From Bacteroidota bacterium (GTDB taxonomy: Bacteria > Bacteroidota > Bacteroidia > Chitinophagales > Chitinophagaceae): a DNA stretch of 64,000 nt. Position 1 is the first letter of the stretch, and every line of letters starts with the position of its first letter. A program made the position numbers and the translations under genes. Where the stretch lies: NCBI GenBank assembly GCA_016712665.1, contig JADJQP010000005.1, positions 1 through 64,000 on the forward strand, in the 5' to 3' direction. The notes below the pieces were generated by a model, which was given only the letters and a program-made list of their open reading frames with translations, made no database searches and had not been told where the DNA came from. Below are positions 36,843 through 46,531 of this stretch, piece after piece.

Positions 36843-38381
36843 ATGAAGATAGATATTACAGGTGGCGACCTAAAAATCAGAGAGTTTTATCAAATAGTTT
36901 ATGAAAATGCAGAGGTTTCACTTAATAAATCAGCATTGAGTGAAATTGATAAATGTTTTAAATTTTTAAAGGAATATTCTGCAAAGAAATTGATATATGG
37001 TATCAATACCGGCTTTGGCCCCATGGCTCAATACCGAATTAAGAATGAAGACCGCCATTCATTGCAATTTAACCTTATACGAAGTCACGCCAGCGGTTGT
37101 GGAGACATTTTACGACCCGATTTTTTAAAGGCAACGTTAATCGCGCGTTTATCTAGTTTGATGAAAGCAAGATCCGGTATTCATCGCAATACCGTTGAAC
37201 TGCTTCGCGATTATATAAATAACGAAATTTTGCCGATCATTTTTACACATGGTGGAGTAGGAGCCAGTGGCGATTTAGTGCAACTAGCACATATTGCATT
37301 ATGCTTAATAGGTGAAGGAGAAGTAATCTATCAGTCGAAATTGCAACCCACCAAGCAGGTATTGAATAAGTTGAAGATAAAGCCACTTGAGATTCATATA
37401 CGTGAAGGTCTTTCTTTGATAAATGGCACCTCGTGTATGACCGGTATTGGTATGATCAATACCATCATGGCATATCGTTTGGCCAAATGGGAAATGTTGA
37501 TGAGTGCTATGGTAAACGAAATTTCTGAAGCCTATGATGATCATATTTCTAAGGAACTGAATCAGGTGAAGCCACATGCAGGTCAGCAACAAGTAGCAAC
37601 GGCCATGCGCAAAATATTAAAGGGTAGTAAACTTCTCAAGAATCGTCATGAGCATCTGTATGATAAAGAGGTACTGGCAGATGTGCTTGATGAAAAAGTG
37701 CAAGAATATTATAGTTCACGTTGCATTCCACAAATTATCGGCCCGATATGGGAAACCATTACCAATACCGAAAAAGTACTGACTGCAGAAATCAATTCGG
37801 TAAATGATAACCCCATTATCGATTATCAAAATGGAAATATTTATCATGGAGGCAATTTTCATGGCGATTATGTTTCATTAGAAATGGACAAATTAAAGAT
37901 TGCCGTTACCAAACTTTCGATGCTAGCAGAAAGGCAGTTGAATTATTTGCTGAATCATAATTTAAATCAAAAACTTTCGCCCTTTATAAATTTAGGTCGA
38001 TTAGGACTGAATTTTGGAATGCAAGGAATGCAGTATACCGCCACCTCCACAGTGGCTGAAAATCAAACCTTAAGCAATCCGATGTATGTACACAGCATCC
38101 CGAATAACAACGATAATCAAGATATTGTAAGTATGGGTTCCAATGCAGCCTTATTGTGTAATAAAGTTATAGAAAATACATTTGATGTTTTTGCGGTTCA
38201 TCTCATTGCAATTTGTCAGGCAGTTGATTATAGAGGGATTCAAAATAAGCTGTCACCCATTACCAAAAGTGTATACGAAACAGCGCGTAAATTGGCTCCG
38301 AAATTTACCGTTGAAGACAAAGCCCGTTATCCCGAACTCGCCAAGGTGCGAAAATATATTAGTGAAACCGACCTGTATTAG
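36843..38381 (+). CDS. Aromatic amino-acid ammonia-lyase (histidine ammonia-lyase-like)
   Basis: The start is put at ATG 36843; an upstream TTG at 36825 is less likely. The ~512-residue lyase has the MIO-forming Ala-Ser-Gly triad in GVGASGDLVQLAH. It also has YGINTGFGPMA near residue 50, FHGDYVSLEMDK, and the C-terminal QDIVSMGSNAA motif. The substrate-selectivity pair is Ser-His (IRSHASG), as in histidine ammonia-lyases. Neighbours hold no other hut genes. Because Bacteroidota aryl-polyene/flexirubin clusters also use HAL-like tyrosine lyases, the substrate stays open. Clean reading frame. Confidence 0.85.
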   Translation: MKIDITGGDLKIREFYQIVYENAEVSLNKSALSEIDKCFKFLKEYSAKKLIYGINTGFGPMAQYRIKNEDRHSLQFNLIRSHASGCGDILRPDFLKATLIARLSSLMKARSGIHRNTVELLRDYINNEILPIIFTHGGVGASGDLVQLAHIALCLIGEGEVIYQSKLQPTKQVLNKLKIKPLEIHIREGLSLINGTSCMTGIGMINTIMAYRLAKWEMLMSAMVNEISEAYDDHISKELNQVKPHAGQQQVATAMRKILKGSKLLKNRHEHLYDKEVLADVLDEKVQEYYSSRCIPQIIGPIWETITNTEKVLTAEINSVNDNPIIDYQNGNIYHGGNFHGDYVSLEMDKLKIAVTKLSMLAERQLNYLLNHNLNQKLSPFINLGRLGLNFGMQGMQYTATSTVAENQTLSNPMYVHSIPNNNDNQDIVSMGSNAALLCNKVIENTFDVFAVHLIAICQAVDYRGIQNKLSPITKSVYETARKLAPKFTVEDKARYPELAKVRKYISETDLY

Positions 38382-38398
38382 TCGTCTGTTGAAAAAAA

Positions 38399-39240
38399 TT
38401 AGCGGAGGTTATCCGGACATTTATAGGTTGGTAATCGGAAAGAAAGCCCCAATTGAAATAACATAAAATGGTCTTTGGTGGTACTAACGCCCCTTTGTCT
38501 TCCCTTGATTCCTAACTCCGTATCAGATACTTCTGGAGATCGATCTTGCAATTGAAAAGCCGGTGATGGATAGGGGGAAGGAATTTGATCTACAAATTTA
38601 TCTTTGCCCACGTATGTAGTACTCACGTCATCTAGATAGTCGGTTGAGGTATATCGATTTACACTTTCAAAACTCATTGTGAGCCCACGAGATAACCACA
38701 CTTTAAAGCCGGCGCCAATAGGAAATGCAAAAGCATAATCCTTATACTTTCGATCTTCATATTCGGGTAAATTTTGCCCCTCTGTTCCCTGCGGACGGAG
38801 AAAATAGTTCTTTCCTTCCAAAGTGGTATATGGGTTATAATAAAACATAGAAGCGCCCAATGTAACATAGGGGGTAAAACGATGGTCGTAATCGCCGATG
38901 GTATATCTGAAAAATTAAAATCTGCCATTACACCAAATTCGAGAATATTTGATTTAAAATCTAAATTTCTTTGTTTATAATAGACATTGCTCGAATACCG
39001 ATCGCTATAGCCAACATGTGCATAGTTGCCACCAAGGCGCAATGCGATATACTCGGTGAAGTTATACTTATAAAAGACACCGGCACTGTAGCGAAAATAC
39101 TGAAATCCATAATTTGTATTCAAGTCGCCAAAATAATTAGCTCCTCCTACAGAGGCTCCAAACTCCGACCTTCGGTAAAAAACCTGCGCATCAGCAATGC
39201 TTGAGATGATAATCAGTAAAACAAATAATAGCTTTTTCAT
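38399..39240 (-). CDS. Outer-membrane beta-barrel protein (DUF6089-like), frameshifted
   Basis: The signal peptide (MKKLLFVLLIIISSIADAQ) and first strands (RSEFGASVGGANYFGDLNT, YIALRLGGNYAHVGYSD) are in the upstream frame. After ADFNF the protein continues as RYTIGDYDHRFTPYVTLGAS in another frame. One base added to the A5 run 38910-38914 joins them (NFFRYTIG), giving about 280 residues. The strand pattern with a terminal SFRLP segment and a GLTMSFE motif fits DUF6089 outer-membrane proteins of Bacteroidota. No cargo is known. It is convergent with the lyase gene, 18 bases apart. Confidence 0.8.
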
Positions 39241-39332
39241 TGGTTACATAGCAAACGCAAATTTAGGATAAAAATTGCAGAGGACGCACTAAAAATCCTG
39301 AAAGAAATTAATACTAGCTTTCGCCAAAACGG

Positions 39333-39671
39333 TTACTTAATTTCAATGAGCTCGGCATCTTCAATAGGGGAATGGGTCGCCTTGCTGGCATTCGACTTTA
39401 TTTGATTTTGCAAATACCATGCTATCGTAAAAGTTGGTATGATATCTGTAAAGGGAATGATTTCTTCGAGAAAGGAAATGCCTCCTCCGATAAGTCCACC
39501 TATACCTCCAAACATTTTATAAAAGATATAGGCTGAAAGGGGAGCCCACACCATATCAGACCATTCGCCCAACGCTGGTAGCAAAAAAGACGCCATCCCG
39601 ATTACATCCATCAGAATGCAAAATACTAAGCTAGGTTTCTTTGAAAATAAAGAAAGAAGAATTTTTTCCAT
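39333..39671 (-). CDS. Small membrane protein, hypothetical
   Basis: The 112-residue product has about three hydrophobic segments (near 12-35, 45-65 with a Gly-rich MFGGIGGLIGGGISF, and 75-90). They are followed by a polar tail ending LIEIK. No family is recognised; it resembles small membrane proteins with DUF-type annotations. It is located between two minus-strand genes with short spacers; no operon signal is clear. Confidence 0.6.
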   Translation of the reverse strand: MEKILLSLFSKKPSLVFCILMDVIGMASFLLPALGEWSDMVWAPLSAYIFYKMFGGIGGLIGGGISFLEEIIPFTDIIPTFTIAWYLQNQIKSNASKATHSPIEDAELIEIK

Positions 39672-39742
39672 AAGAGCCTTAATACAATTTTAATTCCAAA
39701 TTGGCATTCATGCAAAAATGGCAGGAAAGTGATGCTTTTCAA

Positions 39743-40588
39743 TTAATAATAATCAAACTTATATTGAAGCGTCCAATTTTTAGATTCTTTTTTGATCAGG
39801 TCGCCGTTGGTATTGTACATAAAGGTGAAACGGGTTACCAGATTCTCACCATTTAGGTAAATCGTTCTTTCCTGTAATATGGGTCTATTGACATGGTCAT
39901 AAGTGTATTTATTAATGGATAAAGGAGCCCCATTCTTGGTAAGAGAATCCCGTATCAATAATCCCATGTTGTCATAGGTAAGGTATCGGGTCATACCTTG
40001 TTTTACCATTCCAATTACTGCGTCCGCAATGTAGTGTTTACTGGTAATTTGACCATAATCATTGTATTCGCGAATTGATTCTGCCTCATCGTATAAAATA
40101 TTGAACAAGTGGTCGCAGAAAAATTTTTTCGGACTTTCAGGAATATTTGTTTTTGAACGTACTTCATAAACGTCCGGTGAAAACGGAACATAGTTATTCT
40201 CAAATTGAAACGTATCACTGCTGTTCCAAAACTCATATCCAACTCCTGTAATATGCTGATCATTGTGCTTTGAAAATGTTTCCACTCGGCCAACTTCTTC
40301 CATGTCAGCCGGATATTTTGCAATGACCCGCAATACTTCTGATCCATCGGCATTTTTCGTTCTCACACTATCGACCACCAATGATTTTTTGCCATAGGTT
40401 ATAATTTCAATGAGGAATCCGGTTTCATCGTATCTCATAATTCGCAAGAGTTCCTTTTTAGATTCTTTTGCATTTTTTGGATTCCTTAAAATTTCATATT
40501 CATAACTAGTTTTAATTTTCTTCTGAGAAAAGGTATCTAAAAAAAGGGAGGAAACCAAAAACGTAAGAATTACAATAATAAATTTCAT
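39743..40588 (-). CDS. Secreted hypothetical protein with RHS/YD-like repeats
   Basis: The open frame extends to 40669, but ATG 40588 gives a clean signal peptide (MKFIIVILTFLVSSLFLDTFSQ), so that start is chosen. The ~281-residue mature protein has short strands of the pattern RYDETGFLIEI, REYNDYGQIT, TYDNMGLLIRDS, TYDHVNRPI and FMYNTNGDLIKK. These are YD/RHS-like hairpin units. Such proteins are common, small and functionally uncharacterised in Bacteroidota. It starts just downstream of polA on the same strand. Confidence 0.65.
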   Translation of the reverse strand: MKFIIVILTFLVSSLFLDTFSQKKIKTSYEYEILRNPKNAKESKKELLRIMRYDETGFLIEIITYGKKSLVVDSVRTKNADGSEVLRVIAKYPADMEEVGRVETFSKHNDQHITGVGYEFWNSSDTFQFENNYVPFSPDVYEVRSKTNIPESPKKFFCDHLFNILYDEAESIREYNDYGQITSKHYIADAVIGMVKQGMTRYLTYDNMGLLIRDSLTKNGAPLSINKYTYDHVNRPILQERTIYLNGENLVTRFTFMYNTNGDLIKKESKNWTLQYKFDYY

Positions 40589-40634
40589 AAATCGTATTTT
40601 GTGATTATCTAAACATCTAAATAACCGTCGTGTA

Positions 40635-43483
40635 TTAATGTGCTTCCAGCCAATTATTTCCAAAGCCAACTTCAGCTACCACAGGTACCTCATTGGGCAA
40701 TATCATGGCCGTTTGCATACAATCTAGTATCAGCTTCTTCATGACATCTATTTCCTCTTTTACCACATCAAAAACCAATTCATCATGAACCTGCAAAATC
40801 ATTTTAGATTGAAATTTCTTTTCCATCAAGGCGGCATTGATTTTAATCATGGCTAATTTAATCATATCAGCGGCAGTTCCCTGAATTGGACTATTTATAG
40901 CCTTTCGTTCTGCACCACCACGGACCGTAAAATTGGCAGAAGTGATATCGCGGAGCCATCGTTTGCGCCCCATCAATGTTTTTACATAGCCATGATCTTT
41001 ACAAAATTGAATGGTGTCGTCCATATACTTTTGAATGCCCGAAAATTCCTTTTTGTAATTGTCAATGATTTCCTTAGCCTCGGTTCTGCTGATGCTTAGG
41101 TTTTCTGCTAAGCCAAAAGCACCTTGCCCGTAAATGATTCCGAAATTAACGCTCTTGGCTTTGTAACGCATTTCTTTAGTAACTTCACTCTCAGGTACAT
41201 TATACACTTTGGCAGCTGTGGCCGTATGAATATCCTTATGATTTCTGAACGCATCGCACATCGCTTCATCTCCGCTAATGGCCGCTACCACACGCAATTC
41301 AATTTGCGAATAATCAGCTGACATCAGCACATGCTGCTCATCTCTTGGTATAAATGCTTTCCTGATTTCTCTTCCTTGTTCTGTTCGTATCGGAATATTT
41401 TGGAGGTTTGGATTAATACTACTTAATCGACCGGTAACAGCAATGGTTTGGCCAAAGGTGGTATGTACTCTGCCCGTTTTCGGATTGATAAGTTCTGGGA
41501 GTGTATCTACATAGGTATTCTTTAGTTTGGTAAACTCTCTAAAGGTGAGAATGTCGTCGCATATTTTATGTTGATGGGCCAATTTGGCAAGTACTTCCTC
41601 TCCGGTGGCGTATTGTCCTGTTTTGGTTTTTTTTGCTTTAGGATCGAGTTTTAATTTATCAAATAACACTTCACCTAATTGTTTAGGGGATGCTAAATTA
41701 AATCGTACACCCGCTTGTTCATACACCAACTCTTCTGATATTTTCGCCAACTTTTCTAATTCTACACTATAGTTTTTCAAGAAATGGGTATCAATTTTCA
41801 CTCCTTCAAATTCTAAATTGGTTAATACCTTAATCAATGGAGTATCTACTTCATTAAATATTTTTTCAACTTCTTTTCTTTTAATAAAGTTACAAATTGC
41901 TCTTTGAGTTGAAGGGTAATGTCCGCATCCTCGGCAGCATACTCTTTTATTTTTTCAAGTTCCACATCACGCATATTGCCTTGGCCTTTTCCCTTTTTAC
42001 CGATTAGTTCTTCTATCGAAACGGTTCGATACTGAAGGTAGGTTTCACTTAATAAATCCATACTCCGCTTTCCCTCCGGTTCAAAACAATAATGTGCTAG
42101 CATGGTATCGAATAAATTCCCTTTCATTTCGATTCCATAATTTTTCAAAACCAGCAAATCAAACTTCGTATTTTGTCCAATCCAAAGTACATCGGCATTA
42201 TTGAACAATATGTCAAACTCATGTAAAATAGAAAGTGTTTCTTCCCGATTTGCGGGTAAGGGTACATAATAGGCTTCGTGGTTCTTTACGGCAAAACTCA
42301 TTCCCACCAATTCGCACACATTGGCATCCAATCCGGTAGTTTCGGTGTCAAAACAAATCTCGGGTGGGGTAGTAGTTGTTTGAGATAATTGGCTGATAAA
42401 CGCACTTCGTTTTTCGAGCGTATCTAAAAGTAGGTATTGATGCGCTACCTCATGAATCGTCTTTAGTGGCATTATTTCCTGTGAAAATAAATCCTGCTGA
42501 ACACTTTCTTCAGCTGATTTGCGATTTTCGGTTTTGGAGGCTATTTCGTTTCCAAACAAATCTGTTTGCACATTTTCGCGACTTCCAATTTTAAAACCTT
42601 CGCCCAATATTCGCTTTCCGATGGTACGAAATTCCAATTCATTAAATATTTCAGATAGCATGTCGTGGTTCCATTCACTCAACGAAAAATCTTCTTCATG
42701 AAATTCGCAAGGGACATTTAAAATGATGGTGGCCAGTTTTTTGCTCATGATGGCATCTGCTTTTCCGTTACGGATTTTTTCACCAATAGCGCCTTTAATT
42801 TGATCGGCGTTATCAAGAATATTTTCAAGCGTTCCGTATTCTTTTAGTAATTTAACTGCTGTTTTTTCACCAACCCCTTTAATACCAGGAATATTATCTA
42901 CAGCATCACCCATCATACCTAAAATATCAATTACCTGACTTACCTTTTCAATATCCCATTTTGCACAAATTTCTTTTGTTCCCAAAATTTCTGCTTTGCT
43001 AAAGGCGCTTGCCGGTTTATAAATAAAAACATTTTCGTTGACCAACTGACCGTAGTCTTTGTCGGGCGTAACCATAAATACTTGATAGCCACATTGTGAA
43101 GCCTTGACACTAAGGGTGCCAATAATATCGTCAGCTTCATAGCCATCACATTCTACAATAGGTATATTAAACCCTTGCAACATTTTTTTGATATCCGGTA
43201 CAGCAGCCAATATATCTTCCGGCGTTTCCTGGCGGTTGGCTTTATAATCAGCAAAATCAACATGACGTTCAGTCAATGCTTTGGTGTCAAAACAAACTGC
43301 TAGATGCGAAGGTTTTTGATTATTGATCAAATCCATCAATGAATTTAAAAAACCAAATTGTGCATTGGTATTTTTCCCACTCGAAGTAATTCGGGGGCTT
43401 TTTACCAGGGCATAGTAGGCACGAAAAATAAGCGCAAACGCATCTAATAGAAATAGTCTCTTATCCATTTTGTGAAAGTACAA
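40635..43483 (-). CDS. polA: DNA polymerase I, frameshifted
   Basis: PolA performs Okazaki-fragment processing and repair synthesis. The upstream frame (43483-41846) gives the FEN-like 5'-nuclease (DAFALIFRAYYA, GYEADDIIGT, GDAVDNIPGIKGVGEKTA) and a 3'-5' exonuclease-like domain with FDTETTGLD, DTMLAHY and YAAEDAD motifs. The lower frame (41837-40635) gives the polymerase domain (SADYSQIELRV, KSVNFGIIYGQGAFG, QVHDELVFDV). Adding one base within the A-runs at 41874-41882 bridges them as KEVEKIFNEVDTPLIKVL, a normal ~949-residue PolA. Since polA is conserved, a sequencing error is likelier than loss. Confidence 0.95.
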
Positions 43484-43606
43484 ACTATTTTAGGATTGCA
43501 AAATTTGTTGCCTGAATAAAATATATGGTTAACGGATCCCTTTAGCGATACTACTACAAAGGTCTTTTGAGAGGACTATATTGCTTAAAGAGGATTCTGT
43601 TATTAT

Positions 43607-43641
43607 AAAAAAAAATAGCCCCAAAATATATTGGAGCTATT
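43607..43641 (-). terminator. Rho-independent terminator of clpP
   Basis: On the minus strand an 11-bp stem (AATAGCTCCAA with TTGGGGCTATT, one G-U) is followed by a run of seven or more T. It lies 23 bases after the clpP stop. Confidence 0.85.
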
Positions 43642-43663
43642 GAACCAAAAAGATTCTGTAGTA

Positions 43664-44359
43664 CTATTCAATGGTTTTTTTGGCATTTCGTACCAATACT
43701 TCGTCTACCATACCATATTCTTTGGCTTCTTCCGCTGTCATCCAATAATCGCGGTCACTATCTCTCTCTACTTTGGCAAATTTTTGACCACTATGCAATG
43801 CAATGATTTCATATAGTTCCTTTTTGAGTTTTCCAATCTCACGAGCTGTAATTTCAATATCACTTGCTTGTCCTTCGGCTCCACCTAAAGGCTGATGAAT
43901 CATTATACGCGAATGCTTGAGAGCCGAGCGCTTGCCTTTTACCCCTGCACACATGAGTACAGCACCCATACTGGCAGCAATACCGGTGCAGATAGTACTG
44001 ACATCAGGTTGAATGATTTGCATCGTATCATAAATACCTAATCCGGCATACACACTGCCACCCGGACTATTCAGATACATTTGAATATCACGCGTTCGAT
44101 CAGTACTTTCAAGAAATAACAACTGTGCGGTTACAATATTGGCCACATAGTCGTTAATGCCTTCGCCCAAGAAAATGATTCGATCCATCATTAATCTTGA
44201 AAAAACATCCATTGAAGCAACATTCATGGGGCGTTCTTCAATAATATATGGCGTTAGGTTGGTAATATTCTTATTCATGTGTGAGGTGAAGTTGTGCAAA
44301 GTGGCACTACTAATGCCATGATGTTTGATGGCATACTTATTAAATTCGTTTGGATTCAT
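43664..44359 (-). CDS. clpP: ATP-dependent Clp protease proteolytic subunit ClpP
   Basis: The 231-residue serine peptidase forms the proteolytic chamber that works with ClpX. The nucleophile Ser lies in AASMGAVLMCAG near residue 126 and the catalytic His in RIMIHQPLGG near 151. The N-terminal ~30 residues form the propeptide-like extension, and the family SPGGSVYAGLGIYD motif is near 93. ATG 44359 is the plausible start. The usual neighbours tig and clpX are absent; polA follows downstream beyond a strong terminator, so clpP is a separate unit. Confidence 0.97.
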   Translation of the reverse strand: MNPNEFNKYAIKHHGISSATLHNFTSHMNKNITNLTPYIIEERPMNVASMDVFSRLMMDRIIFLGEGINDYVANIVTAQLLFLESTDRTRDIQMYLNSPGGSVYAGLGIYDTMQIIQPDVSTICTGIAASMGAVLMCAGVKGKRSALKHSRIMIHQPLGGAEGQASDIEITAREIGKLKKELYEIIALHSGQKFAKVERDSDRDYWMTAEEAKEYGMVDEVLVRNAKKTIE

Positions 44360-44574
44360 ATTCTTCTTAATTTTTGTATTTATGGTTGTTGCACCAAAAC
44401 TATGCTAAATTTTGATATATGCCAATATTGCAGGAAAAATGTTTCAGTTTAGGCTGGCTAAAGGGTGGAAGGTTGTACAATAATATGTTCAGTTAGAGTC
44501 CTGAAACGAATTAGCACAAATACTTATCAACTAAACTTGAAAATTACTTTTTTATTTAAATATTTATCGTAATA
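44360..44574. other. Divergent intergenic region clpP/arsR
   Basis: This 215-base AT-rich spacer carries the promoters of clpP and the ars operon. The only element called is the ATATTGCAATAT palindrome at its right end (see arsR operator). Confidence 0.4.
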
Positions 44575-44583
44575 TTGCAATAT
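44572..44583. promoter_or_regulatory. Candidate ArsR operator palindrome
   Basis: ATATTGCAATAT is a perfect 12-bp palindrome directly upstream of the arsR ATG (44596), where ArsR/SmtB repressors bind to switch off their own operon. The CGTAATATTGCAATATA context is of ArsR-box type, but binding is inferred. Confidence 0.4.
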
Positions 44584-44595
44584 ACAATTAAAAAA

Positions 44596-44928
44596 ATGGG
44601 TGCTACCAAAACAGATCATTTTAGTGATCGACAAAATGAAATAGCCATTCTAGCTAAAGCAATAGGCCATCCGGCACGTATTGCCATTCTTGAGTTTTTA
44701 ATCAAATCGGATGCCTGTATTTGTGGGGACATCGTCAATGAATTACCACTGGCTCAACCAACGGTATCGCAACATCTGAAAGAATTGAAGAATGCGGGAC
44801 TTATCAAAGGAAGTATTGAAGGTAATGCCATCTGCTATTGCATTGATGAAAAGAATCTTGAAAAAATTAAAAATTACTTTGCCAATATTTCCATTAAGCT
44901 AGAAAAGAAAAATAACAAATGCTGTTAA
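44596..44928 (+). CDS. arsR: ArsR/SmtB-family arsenic-responsive repressor
   Basis: ATG 44596 gives a 110-residue winged-helix protein; a TTG 21 bases earlier is disfavoured. The wHTH has IAKAIGHPARIAILEFLIK, CICGDIVNELPL with two Cys, and LAQPTVSQHLKELKNAGLI as recognition helix. The C-terminus is KKNNKCC. Cys residues near the DNA-binding helix (CICGD) and at the end fit As(III)-thiol sensing. It is the first gene of an ars operon with a DUF6428-like gene, acr3, a metallophosphoesterase and a Cys-rich membrane protein. Autoregulation through the upstream palindrome is expected. Confidence 0.9.
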   Translation: MGATKTDHFSDRQNEIAILAKAIGHPARIAILEFLIKSDACICGDIVNELPLAQPTVSQHLKELKNAGLIKGSIEGNAICYCIDEKNLEKIKNYFANISIKLEKKNNKCC

Positions 44929-44952
44929 ACACTCATCTTAAAAATAAAACAT

Positions 44953-45423
44953 ATGAACCTCGAACAAATTAAAAAAATCTTGAGCACTGCCGAAGCAGTA
45001 AATTTTGAATTAGAAAATGGGACTCCGGTACCTGAGCATTTTCATGTAACAGAAGTTGGAATCATTAGCAAACACTTTATTGATTGTGGTGGTGTGGTAC
45101 GTACTGAAAAAGTTGCCAATTTTCAATTGTGGAATGCGAATGATTTTGAACATCGCCTAAAACCTCAAAAATTATTAAACATCATTGCGCTTTCTGAAAA
45201 AGTATTGGGCTTAGAAAACCTTGAAATAGAAGTAGAGTATCAATCTGATACCATCGGAAAGTACGATTTAGATTATAATGGCGAACATTTTGTACTTCGT
45301 TCGAAGCAAACAGCTTGCTTAGCCAGTGATAGTTGTGGTATTCCTCCCGAAAAATTAAAAGTTCCTTTACAAGAAATCAAAAATACCACTTCATGTTGTA
45401 CACCGGGTGGTGGTTGCTGCTAA
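44953..45423 (+). CDS. DUF6428-like ars-operon protein with Cys-rich tail
   Basis: The 156-residue cytosolic protein belongs to the family that sits next to arsR in many Bacteroidota ars operons. Its function is unknown. Landmarks are a beta-strand pattern PVPEHFHVTEVGIISKHFID (residues ~25-44), two single Cys in ACLASDSCGIPP, and a terminal SCCTPGGGCC with four Cys. A vicinal Cys-rich tail is suited to bind As(III) and might pass it to the exporter or sensor, but this is inference. It starts 24 bases after arsR. Confidence 0.82.
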   Translation: MNLEQIKKILSTAEAVNFELENGTPVPEHFHVTEVGIISKHFIDCGGVVRTEKVANFQLWNANDFEHRLKPQKLLNIIALSEKVLGLENLEIEVEYQSDTIGKYDLDYNGEHFVLRSKQTACLASDSCGIPPEKLKVPLQEIKNTTSCCTPGGGCC

Positions 45424-45432
45424 ATTCCTTCT

Positions 45433-46494
45433 ATGAAAACTAAACTAAAATTTCTCGATCGATATTTAACGTTGTGGATCTTTTTAGCCATGGGGCTTGG
45501 GGTACTGATTGGCTATTTGATACCTTCAACTAGCAGCTTTCTCGATTCCTTTTCATCAGGTACAACCAACATTCCATTGGCCATCGGCCTAATTATTATG
45601 ATGTATCCGCCCCTTTGCAAGGTTGATTTTTCAAAAATGAAACAAATTTTTCAGAAGCCAAAATTGCTTTTTAGCACCTTGTTTATTACCTGGATTATAG
45701 GCCCTTTTTTAATGTTTTTATTGTCGATTCTGTTGTTACGCCATCATCCCGACTATATGACCGGTCTTATCATAATCGGCCTTGCTCCTTGTATTGCGAT
45801 GGTAATTGTATGGAGCGAATTGGCCGAAGGTAATCGAGAGCTGACTGCGGGTCTTGTGGGTATCAATAGTTTGTTGCAAGTATTCTTTTTCAGTTTATAT
45901 GCCTATTTCTATTTAGAAATAATGCTACCCTTGTTTGGCATTCAGGGGTTAGAAATTGATATTACCATCGCCGAGATTGCTAAAACAGTTGGCATTTATT
46001 TAGGCATCCCGTTTTTGGCAGCGGTCATCAGTAGATTTGCAATTAAAAAATTTGTGGGTGATTCATTTTTCAATCAAAAATTCATCCCCTTTATTTCGCC
46101 CATTACCTTGATTGCATTACTATTTACAATCGTTGTCATGTTCAGCTTGAAAGGAGAAATGATTGTAGATATTCCAATGGATGTCTTAAAAATTGCTTTT
46201 CCTTTGGTAATTTTCTTTGCCATAATGTTTACCCTTATGTTTTTTGTTGCTAAGGCTGTTGGCGCCAATTACAAGGAAACGGCCTCTGTTTCGTTTACAG
46301 CTTCCGGAAACAATTTCGAACTAGCCATCGCCGTTTCCATTGGTGTTTTCGGTATCCATTCCGGTCAAGCATTTGCAGGCGTCATTGGTCCACTGGTGGA
46401 AGTGCCGGCACTCATTTTAATGGTACAATTCGCCTTTTGGCTGCGTAAAAAATATTTTAATAAAGGAGCTACTCGTATGGAAATCGATCAATAG
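45433..46494 (+). CDS. acr3: ACR3-type arsenite efflux transporter
   Basis: The 353-residue inner-membrane protein has ten helices and exports arsenite by proton antiport. Conserved features are PPLCKVDF near 54-61, the IGLAPCIAMVIVWSEL helix with the transport Cys near residue 118, and TASGNNFELAIAVS with the essential Glu near 289. It starts ten bases after the DUF6428-like stop, so it is translationally linked. No arsenate reductase (arsC) is found in the operon, so the system as seen handles As(III). Confidence 0.95.
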   Translation: MKTKLKFLDRYLTLWIFLAMGLGVLIGYLIPSTSSFLDSFSSGTTNIPLAIGLIIMMYPPLCKVDFSKMKQIFQKPKLLFSTLFITWIIGPFLMFLLSILLLRHHPDYMTGLIIIGLAPCIAMVIVWSELAEGNRELTAGLVGINSLLQVFFFSLYAYFYLEIMLPLFGIQGLEIDITIAEIAKTVGIYLGIPFLAAVISRFAIKKFVGDSFFNQKFIPFISPITLIALLFTIVVMFSLKGEMIVDIPMDVLKIAFPLVIFFAIMFTLMFFVAKAVGANYKETASVSFTASGNNFELAIAVSIGVFGIHSGQAFAGVIGPLVEVPALILMVQFAFWLRKKYFNKGATRMEIDQ

Positions 46495-46531
46495 AAATCA
46501 TTAATTCGTACTTATTACAATTACAAACACT

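Noticed and set aside
41837..41846. Real two-subunit DNA polymerase I
   Set aside because: Both frames join with a one-base change in an A-run and the bridging peptide is typical of PolA, so a fused single gene is favoured.
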